A program made the translations under genes and the position numbers. Under the pieces are notes generated by a model. The model saw only the letters and a list, made by a program, of their open reading frames with translations. It had not been told where the DNA came from and did not search any database. From Gordonia sp. UBA5067 (GTDB taxonomy: Bacteria > Actinomycetota > Actinomycetes > Mycobacteriales > Mycobacteriaceae): 64,000 bases of DNA. Shown piece after piece: positions 31,501 to 40,986 of this stretch (within the stretch, counting starts at the first letter, position 1; each line of letters opens with the position of its first letter). The stretch is taken from the NCBI RefSeq assembly GCF_002414845.1, contig NZ_DIAX01000028.1:32456-96455 (forward strand), read 5' to 3'.

Positions 31501-32119
31501 CGCCCTGGAGCGGGAGATGCTCGGGCTGTACGTGTCGGGGCACCCGCTGGCCGGCGTCGAACACGCCATCGCGGCCCAGACCGACACGTCGATCTCCAGC
31601 TTGCTGGAGGGAGAGGTCGCCGACGGCGCCCAGATCACCATCGGCGGCATCATCTCGAGCGTCAACCGCAGGGTGAACAAAAAGGGCGAGTCGTGGGCGG
31701 CGGTGACGATCGAGGACCTCGTCGGCGGCGTGGAAGTCTACTTCTTTCCGCGGGCCTACTCGGCGTTCGGCATGGACATCGGGCAGGACAACATCGTCCT
31801 GGTGCGCGCCCAGGTCCGCCAGCGCGACGACGGGTTGATGATCGCCGCCAACGATCTGGCCGTGCCCGACCTCAAAGCCGCCGGGGCCGCCAAGCCGGTT
31901 GCGCTCACCATCAGCGCGCGGCTGTGCACACCCGATCGGGTCACCGACCTCAAACAGGTCCTCAGTCGCCATCCCGGGCCGGCCGATGTGCACGTCACCC
32001 TGGTCAGCGAGCAGCGCTCGACGCTGTTGCAGCTCAACGAGTCGTTGCGGGTCACCCCGTCGTCGGCGCTAATGGGGGATCTGAAGGCACTCCTGGGTCC
32101 TTCGTGCCTGGGAGCGTGA
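28571..32119 (+). CDS. dnaE: Replicative DNA polymerase III alpha subunit DnaE (DnaE1 type)
   Basis: Main chromosomal replicase. The N-terminal PHP domain keeps metal-binding [13 protein letters not shown] at about residues 8-20 and later GMTDHGN, so it probably has the intrinsic proofreading exonuclease known for mycobacterial DnaE1. The polymerase active site PDIDIDFDD lies at 419-427 (D420, D422). [21 protein letters not shown], the helix-hairpin-helix region near FADYLAKID and a C-terminal OB fold ([29 protein letters not shown]) follow. Length is 1182 aa. The next gene, ilvA, starts 13 bp downstream. Confidence 0.97.
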   Translation: MTDSGSFVHLHNHTEYSMLDGAAKVGPLFAEAKRLGMTAIGMTDHGNMFGASEFYNVAVRNEIKPIIGIEAYIAPESRFSTKRVQWGTRDQRSDDISGSGSYTHMTMVASNATGLRNLFKLSSLASIEGQLGKWARMDADLIAQHASGIIATTGCPSGEVQTRLRLGQEREALEAAAKWRDIFGPDNFYLELMEHGIEIESRVRDGLLEVGRKLGIKPLATNDCHYVTQSDAGAHEALLCVQTGKSLSDPTRFKFDGDGYYLKSAAEMRALWDAQVPGACDSTLEIAERVESYAEVFTHRDRMPVFPVPAGDSEATFLRKEVLSGLAQRRFPGTEVPQEYLERANRELDIIIQMGFPAYFLVVGDLIAHAHEVGIRVGPGRGSAAGSIVAWALGITNIDPLPYGLLFERFLNPERVSMPDIDIDFDDRRRGEMVRYATEKWGEDKVAQVITFGTIKTKAALKDSARVQFGQPGFAIADRITKALPPPIMAKDISVSGITDPDNERYGEAAEVRALIETDPDVKKIYGTALGLEGLIRNAGVHACAVIMSKDPLTDAIPVWKRAQDGAIITGWDYPSCEAIGLLKMDFLGLRNLTVINDALENITLNRGIELDMDKLPLDDPATFDLLSRGQTLGVFQLDGGPMRDLLRRLRPTVFEDIIAVGALYRPGPMGMNAHNDYADRKNNRQDVKPIHPELEEPLREILAETFGLIVYQEQIMQIAQKVAGYSMGQADNLRRAMGKKKKEVLDEAYDGFAEGMSGNGFSKAAIKALWDTVLPFAGYAFNKSHAAAYGLVSYWTAYLKANYPAEYMAGLLTSVGDDKDKSAIYLADCRKMGITVLPPDVNESQPNFAAVGTDIRFGLAAIRNVGAGVVDSVIASRANKGRFASFSDYLAKIDVGACNKKVTESLVKAGAFDSLDHPRKGLFLVHADAVDSVLGTKKAEAMGQFDLFGDMGGGESAAEVFAVKVPEEEWETKHKLALEREMLGLYVSGHPLAGVEHAIAAQTDTSISSLLEGEVADGAQITIGGIISSVNRRVNKKGESWAAVTIEDLVGGVEVYFFPRAYSAFGMDIGQDNIVLVRAQVRQRDDGLMIAANDLAVPDLKAAGAAKPVALTISARLCTPDRVTDLKQVLSRHPGPADVHVTLVSEQRSTLLQLNESLRVTPSSALMGDLKALLGPSCLGA

Positions 32120-32132
32120 GACGATTGGTGTC

Positions 32133-33548
32133 GTGACCGACGCCCCCGCCAGAGAATCCACCGGTCGGCAACCCGTGGCCCAGGACCATCCGGCGCTGCC
32201 GACGGTCGGCGACATCGCTGCGGCCGCCGAGCGGATCGCCGGCGCTGCGATAGTTTCGCCGCTGGAGTACAGTCCGCGACTGTCGGATCGCTACGGGGTG
32301 CAGGTATACCTCAAGCGCGAGGACCTGCAATCGGTGCGCTCGTACAAGATTCGTGGCGCCTACAACGTCATGGGACAGCTGACCAGCGCCGATCTCGCGC
32401 GTGGGGTGGTCGCGGCCAGTGCGGGCAACCATGCGCAGGGAGTCGCGTTCGCCTGCGCCACGCTGGGCGTGCCCGGCCGCATCTACGTTCCCACGACCAC
32501 GCCCAAGCAGAAGTGTGATCGCATTGTCTGGCATGGCGGAGAGTTCGTCGAGTTGGTCAAGACCGGCGACACCTACGACGCGGCGCAGGCCGCGGCGCTG
32601 GCCGATGTGGCGACGTCGGGTGCGGCGTGGATCCACCCGTTCGACGACCCGCGCACCGCAGCCGGTCAGGGCACGATTGCGCGGGAGGTCGTCGACCAGC
32701 TGGGTGCAGCGCCGGCGATGATGGTCGTCCCGGTGGGGGGCGGCGGCTGCTTGACCGGGGTCATGACGTATCTGCGGGCCGCCGATCCGACTACTCGCAT
32801 CGTGGCTGCCGAACCGGCCGGAGCGCCCTCGCTGGCCGCTGCTCTGGTGGCGGGTGAGCCGGTCACGCTCGCTGAGATCGATTCCTTCGTCGACGGCGCC
32901 GCGGTGCGCCGGGTCGGTGCGCTCGCCCATGCGGCGGTGTCGGCGGTGAGCCCCTCGGTGGTCGACGATCCCGATCTCGACCCCTATCGGGGCGCGGCCG
33001 CGCCCGGCATCCGGCTCGTTGAACCCGGCGCCCCCCTCGCGACGGGGGAGGTCCGGGTGACCCGGGTCAACGAGGGGGCGATCTGTTCGACGATGCTGGA
33101 GCTCTACCAGAATGAGGGTCTCATCGCCGAGCCGGCCGGTGCCCTGGCGGCTGCCGCGCTGGACGGACTCGATCTTGCCGGGTCCGGGTTGACCACATCG
33201 TCGACGGTCGTCGTGCTCGTTTCCGGCGGCAACAACGATGTCTCCCGTTACGGGGAGATCATCGAGCGCTCCCTGGTGCACCGGGGGCTCAAGCACTACT
33301 TCCTCGTCAACTTCCCCCAGGAGCCGGGTGCGCTGCGCCGATTCCTCGACCAAGTCCTCGGACCCGATGACGACATCACACTGTTCGAGTACGTCAAGCG
33401 GAACAATCGGGAGACGGGGGCGGCGCTGGTCGGCGTCGAGCTGGGTTCGCCCGACGGGCTGGCGCCTCTGGTGGCGCGGATGGACCAGTCCCGGTTGTTG
33501 TGCCAGTGGCTCGATCCGGGCTCGCCCGAGTACCGCTTTCTGACCTGA
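32133..33548 (+). CDS. ilvA: Threonine deaminase IlvA (biosynthetic, with regulatory domain)
   Basis: PLP enzyme that converts L-threonine to 2-oxobutanoate, the first step of isoleucine synthesis. The PLP-binding lysine is K72 in SVRSYKIRGAYN; SAGNHAQGVAFAC and the phosphate loop VGGGGCLTG follow. The last ~90 residues (HYFLVNFPQEPGALRRFLDQVLG) form one ACT-like regulatory domain, so feedback by isoleucine is likely. Length is 471 aa. GTG 32133 lies 13 bp after dnaE. The same gene follows dnaE1 closely in M. tuberculosis (Rv1559). Confidence 0.94.
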   Translation: MTDAPARESTGRQPVAQDHPALPTVGDIAAAAERIAGAAIVSPLEYSPRLSDRYGVQVYLKREDLQSVRSYKIRGAYNVMGQLTSADLARGVVAASAGNHAQGVAFACATLGVPGRIYVPTTTPKQKCDRIVWHGGEFVELVKTGDTYDAAQAAALADVATSGAAWIHPFDDPRTAAGQGTIAREVVDQLGAAPAMMVVPVGGGGCLTGVMTYLRAADPTTRIVAAEPAGAPSLAAALVAGEPVTLAEIDSFVDGAAVRRVGALAHAAVSAVSPSVVDDPDLDPYRGAAAPGIRLVEPGAPLATGEVRVTRVNEGAICSTMLELYQNEGLIAEPAGALAAAALDGLDLAGSGLTTSSTVVVLVSGGNNDVSRYGEIIERSLVHRGLKHYFLVNFPQEPGALRRFLDQVLGPDDDITLFEYVKRNNRETGAALVGVELGSPDGLAPLVARMDQSRLLCQWLDPGSPEYRFLT

Positions 33549-33555
33549 CACGGGC

Positions 33556-33569
33556 GGGTCATGTGACCC
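33556..33569 (+). promoter_or_regulatory. 14-bp palindrome upstream of the mce operon
   Basis: GGGTCA and TGACCC are separated by two bases, giving a perfect dyad 7 bp after the ilvA stop. It lies about 30 bp upstream of the predicted mce -10, a position suited to a repressor or activator. It could instead act as a small ilvA terminator hairpin, although no T-run follows. Confidence 0.4.
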
Positions 33570-33597
33570 AAATCGCAATGGGGGGCACGGTGCACGG

Positions 33598-33603
33598 TAT
33601 ATT
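33598..33603 (+). promoter_or_regulatory. Probable -10 of the yrbE-mce operon
   Basis: TATATT is a strong TANNNT box. Transcription from about 33610 leaves a short leader with GGGGAG at 33615-33620, 6 nt before GTG 33627. No clear -35 is visible, common for actinobacterial promoters. Confidence 0.55.
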
Positions 33604-33626
33604 ACTCACGCACCGGGGAGTCAGGT

Positions 33627-34511
33627 GTGAAACAGAGGACTAGTGAAGGCAGGGGAGTGGTCACAAATAGTCCGGATACGCAAACGTCGGTGAAGCCTGT
33701 GCGGGTTTCAGCGGCGCGAAAGTGGTGGGACGGGCACATCGTCGCCTCCTTCGACACTTTCGGGCGTCAGCTCGGCATGTTCGTGGAAGTGTTCCGCACA
33801 CTGTTCACCGATATCGTCAAGCGTCAGTTCCCATTCGGCGAATTCATTCGGCAGTGTGCCTTCATGACCAGCACCTCGGTGTTCCCGACCCTGCTGGTCG
33901 CCATCCCGATCGGTGTCATCGTCTCCATCCAGGTTTCCAACATCGCCGGGCAGATCGGCGCGAACGCCTTCGCCGGCGCTGCGACCGGCCTCGGTGTGAT
34001 CCGCCAGGGCGCGCCGCTGGTGACCGCGCTGATCATGGCGGGCGCGATCGGCTCGGCCATCGCTGCCGACCTCGGTTCGCGGACCATCCGCGACGAGATC
34101 GACGCGATGAAGGTCATGGGCGTCAACCCGGTGCAGCGGCTGATCTCGCCGCGCCTGCTCGCGACGATGCTCGTCAGCTTCCTGCTCTGCGGCTTCGTCT
34201 GCTTCGTCGGCTTCATCACCGGCTATGTCTTCAACGTCTACATGCAGGGCGGCACGCCGGGTTCCTACACCGGCACCTTCGCGGCGTTCGCCTCTCCATC
34301 GGACTTGTGGTTCGCGATGATCAAAGCGGTGATCTTCGGGGCGATCGTGGCGATCGTGGCCTGTGATCGCGGCCTGACCACCCGGGGTGGCCCGGCCGGC
34401 GTCGCCGATTCGGTCAATGCCGCCGTCGTCAACTCGGTCATCCTGCTGTTCACGGTCAACGTGGTGCTGACCCAGGTCTTTGCGCTGGTCATCCCGGCAA
34501 AGGTGGTGTGA
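33627..34511 (+). CDS. yrbEA: YrbE/MlaE-type permease, first subunit of Mce transporter
   Basis: Integral membrane permease of a Mce lipid-import ABC system, related to MlaE. Five to six membrane helices are present, with the conserved cytoplasmic loop RDEIDAMKVMGVNPVQRLISPR (EEIDA-like coupling helix) and RGAPLV-type segments. Length is 294 aa. The GTG at 33627 is backed by GGGGAG; a GTG at 33657 would shorten the hydrophilic N-terminus. It starts an eleven-kilobase-scale operon of two permeases, six Mce proteins and one Mas protein. No ATPase (MceG/Mkl) is encoded here, as usual. Confidence 0.92.
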   Translation: MKQRTSEGRGVVTNSPDTQTSVKPVRVSAARKWWDGHIVASFDTFGRQLGMFVEVFRTLFTDIVKRQFPFGEFIRQCAFMTSTSVFPTLLVAIPIGVIVSIQVSNIAGQIGANAFAGAATGLGVIRQGAPLVTALIMAGAIGSAIAADLGSRTIRDEIDAMKVMGVNPVQRLISPRLLATMLVSFLLCGFVCFVGFITGYVFNVYMQGGTPGSYTGTFAAFASPSDLWFAMIKAVIFGAIVAIVACDRGLTTRGGPAGVADSVNAAVVNSVILLFTVNVVLTQVFALVIPAKVV

Positions 34512-34512
34512 C

Positions 34513-35379
34513 GTGACGGTTTCCCGATATACCCCGCCCGCGCTGCGCCCGGTTGAGATCGCCAAGAGCACCTACCGCGGTCCGCGCGACGCCCTCGCGC
34601 GGATGGGCCACCAACTGACCTTCCTACTCAAGTCACTGGGCGCGATACCGATCACCTTCAAGCACTATTCCAAGGAGGTGTGGCGGCTACTCGCCGACAT
34701 CGCCTGGGGCAATGGAGCCATCGTCGTCGGCGGCGGCACGGTCGGCGTCATGATCATTCTGGGCGTCATGGGCGGGGCCACGGTCGGCATCGAGGGCTAC
34801 ACCGCCCTGCACCTGCTGGGCATGGACCCGGTCGTCGGCGCGATCTCGTCTTTCGCGACCACCCGGGAGATCGCGCCACTGCTCGCGGCGACGGCATTCA
34901 CCGCCCAGGCGGGCTGTCGGTTCACCGCCCAGTTGGGATCGATGCGGATCAGCGAGGAGATCGACGCGCTGGAGTCGATCGCGATCCGACCGCTGCCCTA
35001 CCTGGTGACGACCCGCATGATGGCCGCGGTCCTGTCGATCGTCCCACTGTACGCCATTGCGCTGGCCGCGAACTACCTCGCCTGCCAGGTCATGTTCCAG
35101 CTCCAGAGCGGCCAGGGAGATGGCACCTACCTCTACTACTTCCAGCAATTCCTCTTGTCCTCGGACATGGTGCTGTCTTTCGTGAAGGTCGTTGTCTTCG
35201 TCCTGCTCACCACGTTCATCCAGTGCTACTACGGCTACTTCGCCAACGGTGGCCCGGAGGGCGTGGGCGTGGCCGCCGGCCACGCCATCCGGTTGGCGAT
35301 CATCGTCATCGTTTTCGCGAACCTGATCATGACGCTGGTCTTCTGGGGTACGTCGTCCGGAATCAGGATCTCGGGGTAG
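34513..35379 (+). CDS. yrbEB: YrbE/MlaE-type permease, second subunit of Mce transporter
   Basis: Partner permease of the preceding protein. It has the same MlaE fold with helices from about residue 60 on, and the conserved loop SEEIDALESIAIRPLPYLVTTR, which probably contacts the shared ATPase. FATTREIAPLLAATAFTAQAGCRFTAQLGSMR is typical of YrbE-B proteins. Length is 288 aa. GTG 34513 comes one base after the previous stop; 11 in-frame codons upstream overlap yrbEA and are not needed. Confidence 0.92.
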   Translation: MTVSRYTPPALRPVEIAKSTYRGPRDALARMGHQLTFLLKSLGAIPITFKHYSKEVWRLLADIAWGNGAIVVGGGTVGVMIILGVMGGATVGIEGYTALHLLGMDPVVGAISSFATTREIAPLLAATAFTAQAGCRFTAQLGSMRISEEIDALESIAIRPLPYLVTTRMMAAVLSIVPLYAIALAANYLACQVMFQLQSGQGDGTYLYYFQQFLLSSDMVLSFVKVVVFVLLTTFIQCYYGYFANGGPEGVGVAAGHAIRLAIIVIVFANLIMTLVFWGTSSGIRISG

Positions 35380-35382
35380 GCC

Positions 35383-36741
35383 ATGCCATTCATCGATACC
35401 ACCGGGCGCAACCCGTCCCTGACGAGCTACGTGCTGCGCGGCGTCGCCTTCGTGACGGTCCTCGCCGCTCTCTTCGCAGTGCTCGCACTGCGCTACACCG
35501 GCACCTTCGACAAGGTCGTCCCGGTGACCGCGACGCTCAAAGACGTCGGCGACGGTCTGGTCCGAGCCGCCGACGTGCGCTATAACGGCTACATCGTTGG
35601 CGAAGTGACCGGCGTGACCGCATCGGATTCGAGTGTGGGCGGGGAGATGCGCATCGTGCACATCAATCTCGACCCGAAACAGGCCGACGGTATTCCGGGC
35701 AACGTGACGGCACGGACCGTCCCGTCGAACCTCTTCGGCGTCAACTCGGTGGAGTTGATCCCACCGGCCCAGGGCGTGGCACCGGCAAGGATGGTCGCCG
35801 GGACCCAGATCCGGGAAGACAAGACCCTGGCGACACTGGCGCTGCAGGACGCGCAGAATCAGTTGCGCGACATCATGCGGGCGGTTCCGCCAGAGCAGTT
35901 GGCGGCGGTCTTGGGCACCATCGCCGACGCGATGCGTGGCGGCGGCACGACGTTCGCCATGTTCTCCGAGTCTTTGCGCGAGTACTTCGAGCATCTCAAC
36001 GCGATGTTCCCGGCCGGGGCGCCGCCGGGCTTCGACGACTTCAACGCGACGGTGATGGGTCTGTCCCGTTCGGCGCCCCAACTGTTGGACGCGCTGGGTA
36101 AGAGCGTTGTCCCCGCCGCGACGATCGCCGAGAACCAGCACAATCTGACCGCGCTCCTGGCCGCCGCGCAGGGCGTCACCGAGGAGGCGCAGGCCCTGTT
36201 CGCCGCGAACGGCGATGTGGGCAAACATTTGGTGGCCGACATGAGCCAGGTTGTCGGGGCAGCGGTCCTCGAGCCGCACTCAATGCCGGAGGCCATCGTC
36301 GCCCTGAATCGTCTCGCCGCCCGGGCGCAGACCGTGTTCACCGGCGTCAACGGTCACGCCCAGCTGAACCTGGGGATCAGCTTCAGCGCCTTCTTGCAGT
36401 ACACGCGACAGAACTGTCCGGTCTACAACGGCGGGAAGTACGGTCAGCTGCGCGGACCCGGGTGCGTCGGGCCGGGGACGGGCACCGGCCCGACGAGTTC
36501 GGGGCCGCTGATGGTCTACCCGCCCAGCATGCGGCGGATGACCGCCGGATCGGTCACCACTGGAACCGACGTCGCCACGCTGCGCGCGATGCTAGGGCAT
36601 GACCCGTCGCCGGCCGAGATCCTGATGCTCGGCCCACTGGTCGACTCGACCCGGGTGAAGCCGGACCGCAAGCCGGGGCAACGCCGGCCCGCGGGGCAGC
36701 ACGGCGCCACGCCCCAGAACCGATCGGAAGGAGGACGATGA
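35383..36741 (+). CDS. mceA: Mce family protein A
   Basis: Subunit of the periplasm-spanning Mce complex that channels lipids through the envelope. It has an N-terminal membrane helix (about 18-37), an MCE/MlaD domain (about 40-125: TATLKDVGDGLVRAADVRYNGYIVGEVTGV), the Mce C-terminal helical region, and a hydrophilic Pro/Arg-rich tail from about 410. The YNGYIVGEV phrase is characteristic of MceA. Length is 452 aa. Substrate cannot be inferred; in M. tuberculosis Mce1 imports fatty acids and Mce4 cholesterol. Overlaps mceB by 4 bp. Confidence 0.9.
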   Translation: MPFIDTTGRNPSLTSYVLRGVAFVTVLAALFAVLALRYTGTFDKVVPVTATLKDVGDGLVRAADVRYNGYIVGEVTGVTASDSSVGGEMRIVHINLDPKQADGIPGNVTARTVPSNLFGVNSVELIPPAQGVAPARMVAGTQIREDKTLATLALQDAQNQLRDIMRAVPPEQLAAVLGTIADAMRGGGTTFAMFSESLREYFEHLNAMFPAGAPPGFDDFNATVMGLSRSAPQLLDALGKSVVPAATIAENQHNLTALLAAAQGVTEEAQALFAANGDVGKHLVADMSQVVGAAVLEPHSMPEAIVALNRLAARAQTVFTGVNGHAQLNLGISFSAFLQYTRQNCPVYNGGKYGQLRGPGCVGPGTGTGPTSSGPLMVYPPSMRRMTAGSVTTGTDVATLRAMLGHDPSPAEILMLGPLVDSTRVKPDRKPGQRRPAGQHGATPQNRSEGGR

Positions 36742-37757
36742 GCATCCGCAAGCCGCTGATCGGGTTCTCCCTGTTCGCAATCGTCGCGCTGCTGTTGACC
36801 TACACCATCTGGTCGACGCTGATGCGCACCGGTCCGCGTCACACCCACGAGTACACGGCGGTCTTCCACGACTCCTCCGGCCTGGCCAGTGGCGACGATG
36901 TCCGCATGGCCGGTGTCCGGGTCGGCCGCGTGAGTTCCCTCAAGCTGGAGAACGGTAAGGCCAGGGTGGACTTCACCGTCGATTCGTCCCAGTCGATCTA
37001 CGCGGCGACGAAGGCAGCGATTCGCTACCAGAACCTCATCGGTCAGCGGTACATCCAGCTGACTCTCGTCGACGGTCAGCCGCGCACTCCGCTGGGCCCG
37101 GGATCGCGCCTGCGGCAGCCGTCGGAAGACTCGTTTGACGTCACCCGACTGCTGGCCGGTTTCCAGCCGCTGTTCGACACGTTGACTTCGGAGCAGATCA
37201 ACGGCCTGTCCCAGGGATTGATCGCCGTCTTCCAGGGCGACCAGGTGTCGTTGACCAACACCGTCGCACAAATCAGCACGCTGGCCAACGACATGGCCAA
37301 CCGGGACCAGGTGATCGGATCGATCGTCACCCACCTATCCGGCGTTATGCGGGACCTCGCGAGGCAGGGCACGCAGATGAGTGATCTGGTCAAGGGGACC
37401 GGCGACCTCATCGCCAGCCTGAACAGCAACTCGGCCGCCTTCGGCAAGGTCGTCACGGACGTCGGGCGCACCGCGGCGGGATTCGGCGCCATCCTCGGCC
37501 AATCGCAGAGTTCACTGGCGAGGGCGGGAGCCGATGCGGCCCTGGCGACGAAGAAGCTCATCGGGCTGGGTCCGAAGCTTGATCGCGCCGCTGTTGAGGC
37601 GCCGGTCTTCTTCGCACACTTCCCGATGGTGATGGGGCAGGGCGCGCACCTCAACATCTACGCCTGTGAACTCGATGTCGCGATCGGCGATGTCCTGCTC
37701 CCGCCGGGAATCATAAGCAAGATCGGCGGCACGGCGCACTCGGAGGCATGTCGATGA
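36738..37757 (+). CDS. mceB: Mce family protein B
   Basis: Second Mce subunit: a membrane helix at about residues 8-27, MCE domain at about 36-120 (YTAVFHDSSGLASGDDVRMAGVRVGRVSSLKLENGKARVDFTVD, with the NLIGQRYIQL segment), then a long helical region rich in Gln, Asn and Leu that should form part of the hexameric tunnel. Length is 339 aa. Near the end, NIYACELDVAIGDVLLPPG contains a conserved Cys of the B subunits. It is coupled to its neighbours by ATGA overlaps. Confidence 0.9.
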   Translation: MSIRKPLIGFSLFAIVALLLTYTIWSTLMRTGPRHTHEYTAVFHDSSGLASGDDVRMAGVRVGRVSSLKLENGKARVDFTVDSSQSIYAATKAAIRYQNLIGQRYIQLTLVDGQPRTPLGPGSRLRQPSEDSFDVTRLLAGFQPLFDTLTSEQINGLSQGLIAVFQGDQVSLTNTVAQISTLANDMANRDQVIGSIVTHLSGVMRDLARQGTQMSDLVKGTGDLIASLNSNSAAFGKVVTDVGRTAAGFGAILGQSQSSLARAGADAALATKKLIGLGPKLDRAAVEAPVFFAHFPMVMGQGAHLNIYACELDVAIGDVLLPPGIISKIGGTAHSEACR

Positions 37758-38746
37758 GCGTGAAGGCAATGTATCGGGACAAGCCGCAGCTGGTGACCGG
37801 TGTGCTCGGGGCGCTGGCGCTCGCCCTGGTTCTCCTGGCTGTTTTCGTCCTGGCCGGGGCGGATCTGGGCAAGCGGGGTTATGAGGGCGACTTTGCCCAG
37901 GCCGGCGGAATCCGTCCGGGCGACAAGGTCCGCGTGGCCGGGATCGACGTCGGCGAGGTGAGTGGGGCCAGCCTTCAACGCGACCATGTCAAGGTGTCGA
38001 TGAAGGTGAACCGTGACGTCGACGTGCGGTCCAATGGATCGGCCGAGATTAAAATGTCGACACTCCTCGGTCAGCGCTATATCGATATCGCCTTGGGCGA
38101 CGCCCCGGACAAGCTGAAGGACAACCGGTTCGGGCTGCAGAACACGCGGGTGCCCTACGATTTGCAGAAGACGATCGAGGCGGGTACCCCGATTCTGGTC
38201 GGGATCAATCCCGACGACATGTCCGCGAGCCTGACCGAACTCAACCGGCAGCTGGCCGGCACCCCCCAGTTGGCGCAGCCCGCCATCGACGGACTGGCCC
38301 GCATGTCCGAGGTGATCACCAGCCGCAAGGACCAGATCAACCAGTTGATCAAGGACACCAAGACGGTGACCGCGGTTGTCGACGACAGTCAGGTGCAGTT
38401 GGCGATGATCATCGGCCAGGGTCAGCAGTTGGCGACCAAGATTGCCACCCGGGAAGCATTGGTCACCCGGCTGCTCGACGGTTTGGCCGCGTTGACGCGG
38501 AACGCCCAGGCGGTGGGTGTGGAGAACGCCGGACGGCTGGCGCCGGTCATGGCGAACATCCAGACGATCTCGCAAGGCTTGGAGAAGAACCGCGCCAATC
38601 TGCGAAAGCTGCTGGAGATCCTGCCGATCACCGCTCGCGCGACGGTGAACATCATGGCCGACGGACCTTACGCGAACGACTACCTGCCGTGGGGCCTCTT
38701 CCCCGACAACTGGCTGTGTACGGCCCGAGTGGTGGACGGATGCTGA
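37754..38746 (+). CDS. mceC: Mce family protein C
   Basis: Third Mce subunit, 331 aa. Membrane helix at about residues 14-35, MCE domain with FAQAGGIRPGDKVRVAGIDVGEVSGASLQRDHVKV and STLLGQRYIDIALGD, then a helical region ending near WGLFPDNWLCTARVVDGC. ATG 37754 is taken because it overlaps the mceB stop; ATG 37748 is two codons upstream. The order in the operon rather than sequence alone gives the letter C. The end overlaps the next gene by 7 bp. Confidence 0.88.
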   Translation: MSVKAMYRDKPQLVTGVLGALALALVLLAVFVLAGADLGKRGYEGDFAQAGGIRPGDKVRVAGIDVGEVSGASLQRDHVKVSMKVNRDVDVRSNGSAEIKMSTLLGQRYIDIALGDAPDKLKDNRFGLQNTRVPYDLQKTIEAGTPILVGINPDDMSASLTELNRQLAGTPQLAQPAIDGLARMSEVITSRKDQINQLIKDTKTVTAVVDDSQVQLAMIIGQGQQLATKIATREALVTRLLDGLAALTRNAQAVGVENAGRLAPVMANIQTISQGLEKNRANLRKLLEILPITARATVNIMADGPYANDYLPWGLFPDNWLCTARVVDGC

Positions 38747-39870
38747 CAACGATGACGAAGCAGGGCGCGTCGCGGGTGACGCGCACAGCGGCCGGCGCGG
38801 CCCTGGTGGTCGCCGCGGCGGTGGGCACGTCGTCGTGCTCGCTGGTACCGAGTGGGGTGAATTCCGCACTGGGGCGTGCCATTGAGGTCACCGCCTACTT
38901 CGACAGTGTGGCGGGGCTGTACAACGGCAACGACATCGCGGTTCTGGGCATGCCGGTCGGCCGGATCACCCAGATACAGCCCGAGGGCCAGCGGGTGAAG
39001 GTCCGGTTCACCGTCGACAAGTCGGTGCCGATCCCGAAGGATGTGACCGCGGCGATTGTGAACACGTCGATCGTCACAACCCGGCACATCGAATTGTCGC
39101 CGGTGTACACGGACGGTGACCAGTTGAGCAACGGGGACACCGTCGCGCATACGAAGGCGCCGGTGGAGATCGCCGATCTGTTCGACTCGGTCGACAAGCT
39201 CATGAGGTCGTTCGCCGGCGACGGCGGCGGCAAGGGTCCGCTGGCCGACTTCCTGGGCCTGGCCAACGGCATCACCGATGAGAACGGCCAGCGCTTCGCC
39301 GAAGCGGTGACCCAGATGAGCAAGGCCGGGAAGCTGGCCGCCGACAACGGCGATACGCTCGTCGAGCTGATCAAGATGATCAACGACCTCACCTCCAAGC
39401 TGGTGGCGAACTATCCGAAGATGCGGGTCTTCTCCGCCTCGGTGACCGATGTTGCCGCCACTCTCGACCGCCAGTCGCCCGGACTGGTCGCCGCGATGGC
39501 CGATCTCAACGTGATGCTGCGCAACACGACCGATTTCCTCGCGGGCAACGCCGGGACCATCGGGGTGTCGACGAGCAAGCTCGCGGCGCTCACGGAGAAT
39601 CTCGGCGACTACTCGCGACAGCTGGTGGAGACCATCGACCTCGGTCCGCTGCTGTTTCAGAACCTGTCCAATTCGGTATCCGAGGAGCAGGGTGCGTGGC
39701 GGGCCGGGGTGTTCACCGACAAATCGCTCGTCGACAACGAGATGCTTCACCGGTTCTGCGAGTCGATCAATTTGCAGAAGAACGGATGCCGGACCGGCCA
39801 GCTGAAGGACTTCGGTCCGGACATGGGCATTTTCTCGGCGATCCTGCAGAAGCTCAGTGGGGGAGGATAG
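38740..39870 (+). CDS. mceD: Mce family lipoprotein in the D position
   Basis: Fourth Mce subunit, 376 aa. Instead of a plain membrane anchor, the hydrophobic N-terminal segment ends in VGTSSC followed by S, a plausible lipobox with Cys33. MCE domain: IEVTAYFDSVAGLYNGNDIAVLGMPVGRITQIQPEGQRVKVRFTVD; the helical part ends with KNGCRTGQLKDFGPDMGIFSAILQKL. In the best-known operons only the E subunit is a lipoprotein, so two successive lipoproteins deserve attention. The gene ends directly at the mceE start (TAGATG). Confidence 0.87.
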   Translation: MLTTMTKQGASRVTRTAAGAALVVAAAVGTSSCSLVPSGVNSALGRAIEVTAYFDSVAGLYNGNDIAVLGMPVGRITQIQPEGQRVKVRFTVDKSVPIPKDVTAAIVNTSIVTTRHIELSPVYTDGDQLSNGDTVAHTKAPVEIADLFDSVDKLMRSFAGDGGGKGPLADFLGLANGITDENGQRFAEAVTQMSKAGKLAADNGDTLVELIKMINDLTSKLVANYPKMRVFSASVTDVAATLDRQSPGLVAAMADLNVMLRNTTDFLAGNAGTIGVSTSKLAALTENLGDYSRQLVETIDLGPLLFQNLSNSVSEEQGAWRAGVFTDKSLVDNEMLHRFCESINLQKNGCRTGQLKDFGPDMGIFSAILQKLSGGG

Positions 39871-40986
39871 ATGACAGTCCGTACGCGCACGCGCGCCGCG
39901 GTGATCGTCGGGGTCGCGGCAACACTCGCCTTGTCCGGGTGCAGCCGGCTGCCGGGCCTCACCGTCGAGCAGATCCCGCTGCCTGCCCCGGGTGGCATCG
40001 GTGAGTCCATCACGGTGCGCACTTCGTTCGACAATGCGCTGAACCTGCCTGCCCGGGCAAAGGTGAAGCTGTTCGGCACCGACGTCGGCATGGTGGAGAA
40101 GATCGAGGCGAAGGACTACCGGGCCGTCGTCACCATGGCGGTCGGCAAGAACACCAGACTGCCGGTTGGCACAGGCGCCGAGCTGCGGCAGGCGACCCCG
40201 TTGGGCGACGTCTTTGTCGCACTGCAGCCGCCGAGCGGCACCGCCGCGGGGAACTACATCGGTGATGGCGGCATGCTCGACGGTCCGACCAGTGCGGCCG
40301 CGACAGTCGAGGACCTACTGGTCACCGCCGCGGCCACGGTCGACGGCGGGACGCTCGGCTCGCTTCAGACGGTCATCACCGAGTTGTCGGCCGCCGTCGG
40401 AACCACCCCGGCCGACCACAACGACCTCATCGGCGTGATCCGCGGCTTCACCACGGCGATCACCAGGCTCAATTCCACGGCCGCCGAGGTGGACAAGTCG
40501 ATGAGGGTGACCCGAGACCTCACCGCGCAGATCGACAACGGCCGGCCACAACTACAGGCGGCCATCGCGAAGCTGCCGGTGGCGGTCAACGCCATCAACG
40601 GCCAGATGTCGATGATCCTCGCGACCATGGAGAAGACGAACAAAGTCACCTCGGCGACAACGGACTTCCTCAACACCAACCAGCAGAACACCATCGATCT
40701 GCTCGATTCGCTGTCTGTTGCACTCGCCGGCCTGCAGGAGGCGTCCGACAGCCTCGGGCCGCTAGTCGACAACCTGCACCTGTTGCTGCCGAAGTGGGCG
40801 AAGACGACGAAGACGTCGGCGGCGTCGGTTTCGACGCGGGTCTACTACCTGACCCCGGGTACCGGCTTCGACTCCGCGTCGCGCTTCCCCGAACTCAGAG
40901 ACCTCGACGCGGGCACCAAATCGTTGCAGCAGACGCTGACGCGGATCCTCGCGCAGCTGACCGGGACGAAAGGGTGCTGCGGATGA
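39871..40986 (+). CDS. mceE: Mce family lipoprotein in the E position (LprK-like)
   Basis: Fifth Mce subunit with a clear signal peptide and lipobox LALSGC (Cys24), as in LprK/LprN of mycobacterial Mce operons. MCE domain at about 45-130: TVRTSFDNALNLPARAKVKLFGTDVGMVEKIEAKDYRAVVTMAVGK; then a helical region and a C-terminus ending GTKGCCG. Length is 371 aa. ATG 39871 follows GGGGGAGG. The stop overlaps the mceF start by 4 bp. Confidence 0.9.
   Translation: MTVRTRTRAAVIVGVAATLALSGCSRLPGLTVEQIPLPAPGGIGESITVRTSFDNALNLPARAKVKLFGTDVGMVEKIEAKDYRAVVTMAVGKNTRLPVGTGAELRQATPLGDVFVALQPPSGTAAGNYIGDGGMLDGPTSAAATVEDLLVTAAATVDGGTLGSLQTVITELSAAVGTTPADHNDLIGVIRGFTTAITRLNSTAAEVDKSMRVTRDLTAQIDNGRPQLQAAIAKLPVAVNAINGQMSMILATMEKTNKVTSATTDFLNTNQQNTIDLLDSLSVALAGLQEASDSLGPLVDNLHLLLPKWAKTTKTSAASVSTRVYYLTPGTGFDSASRFPELRDLDAGTKSLQQTLTRILAQLTGTKGCCG

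Noticed and set aside
30296..31993. Minus-strand frame of 565 codons within dnaE
   Set aside because: Mirror of a conserved polymerase gene; typical shadow of GC-rich coding DNA.
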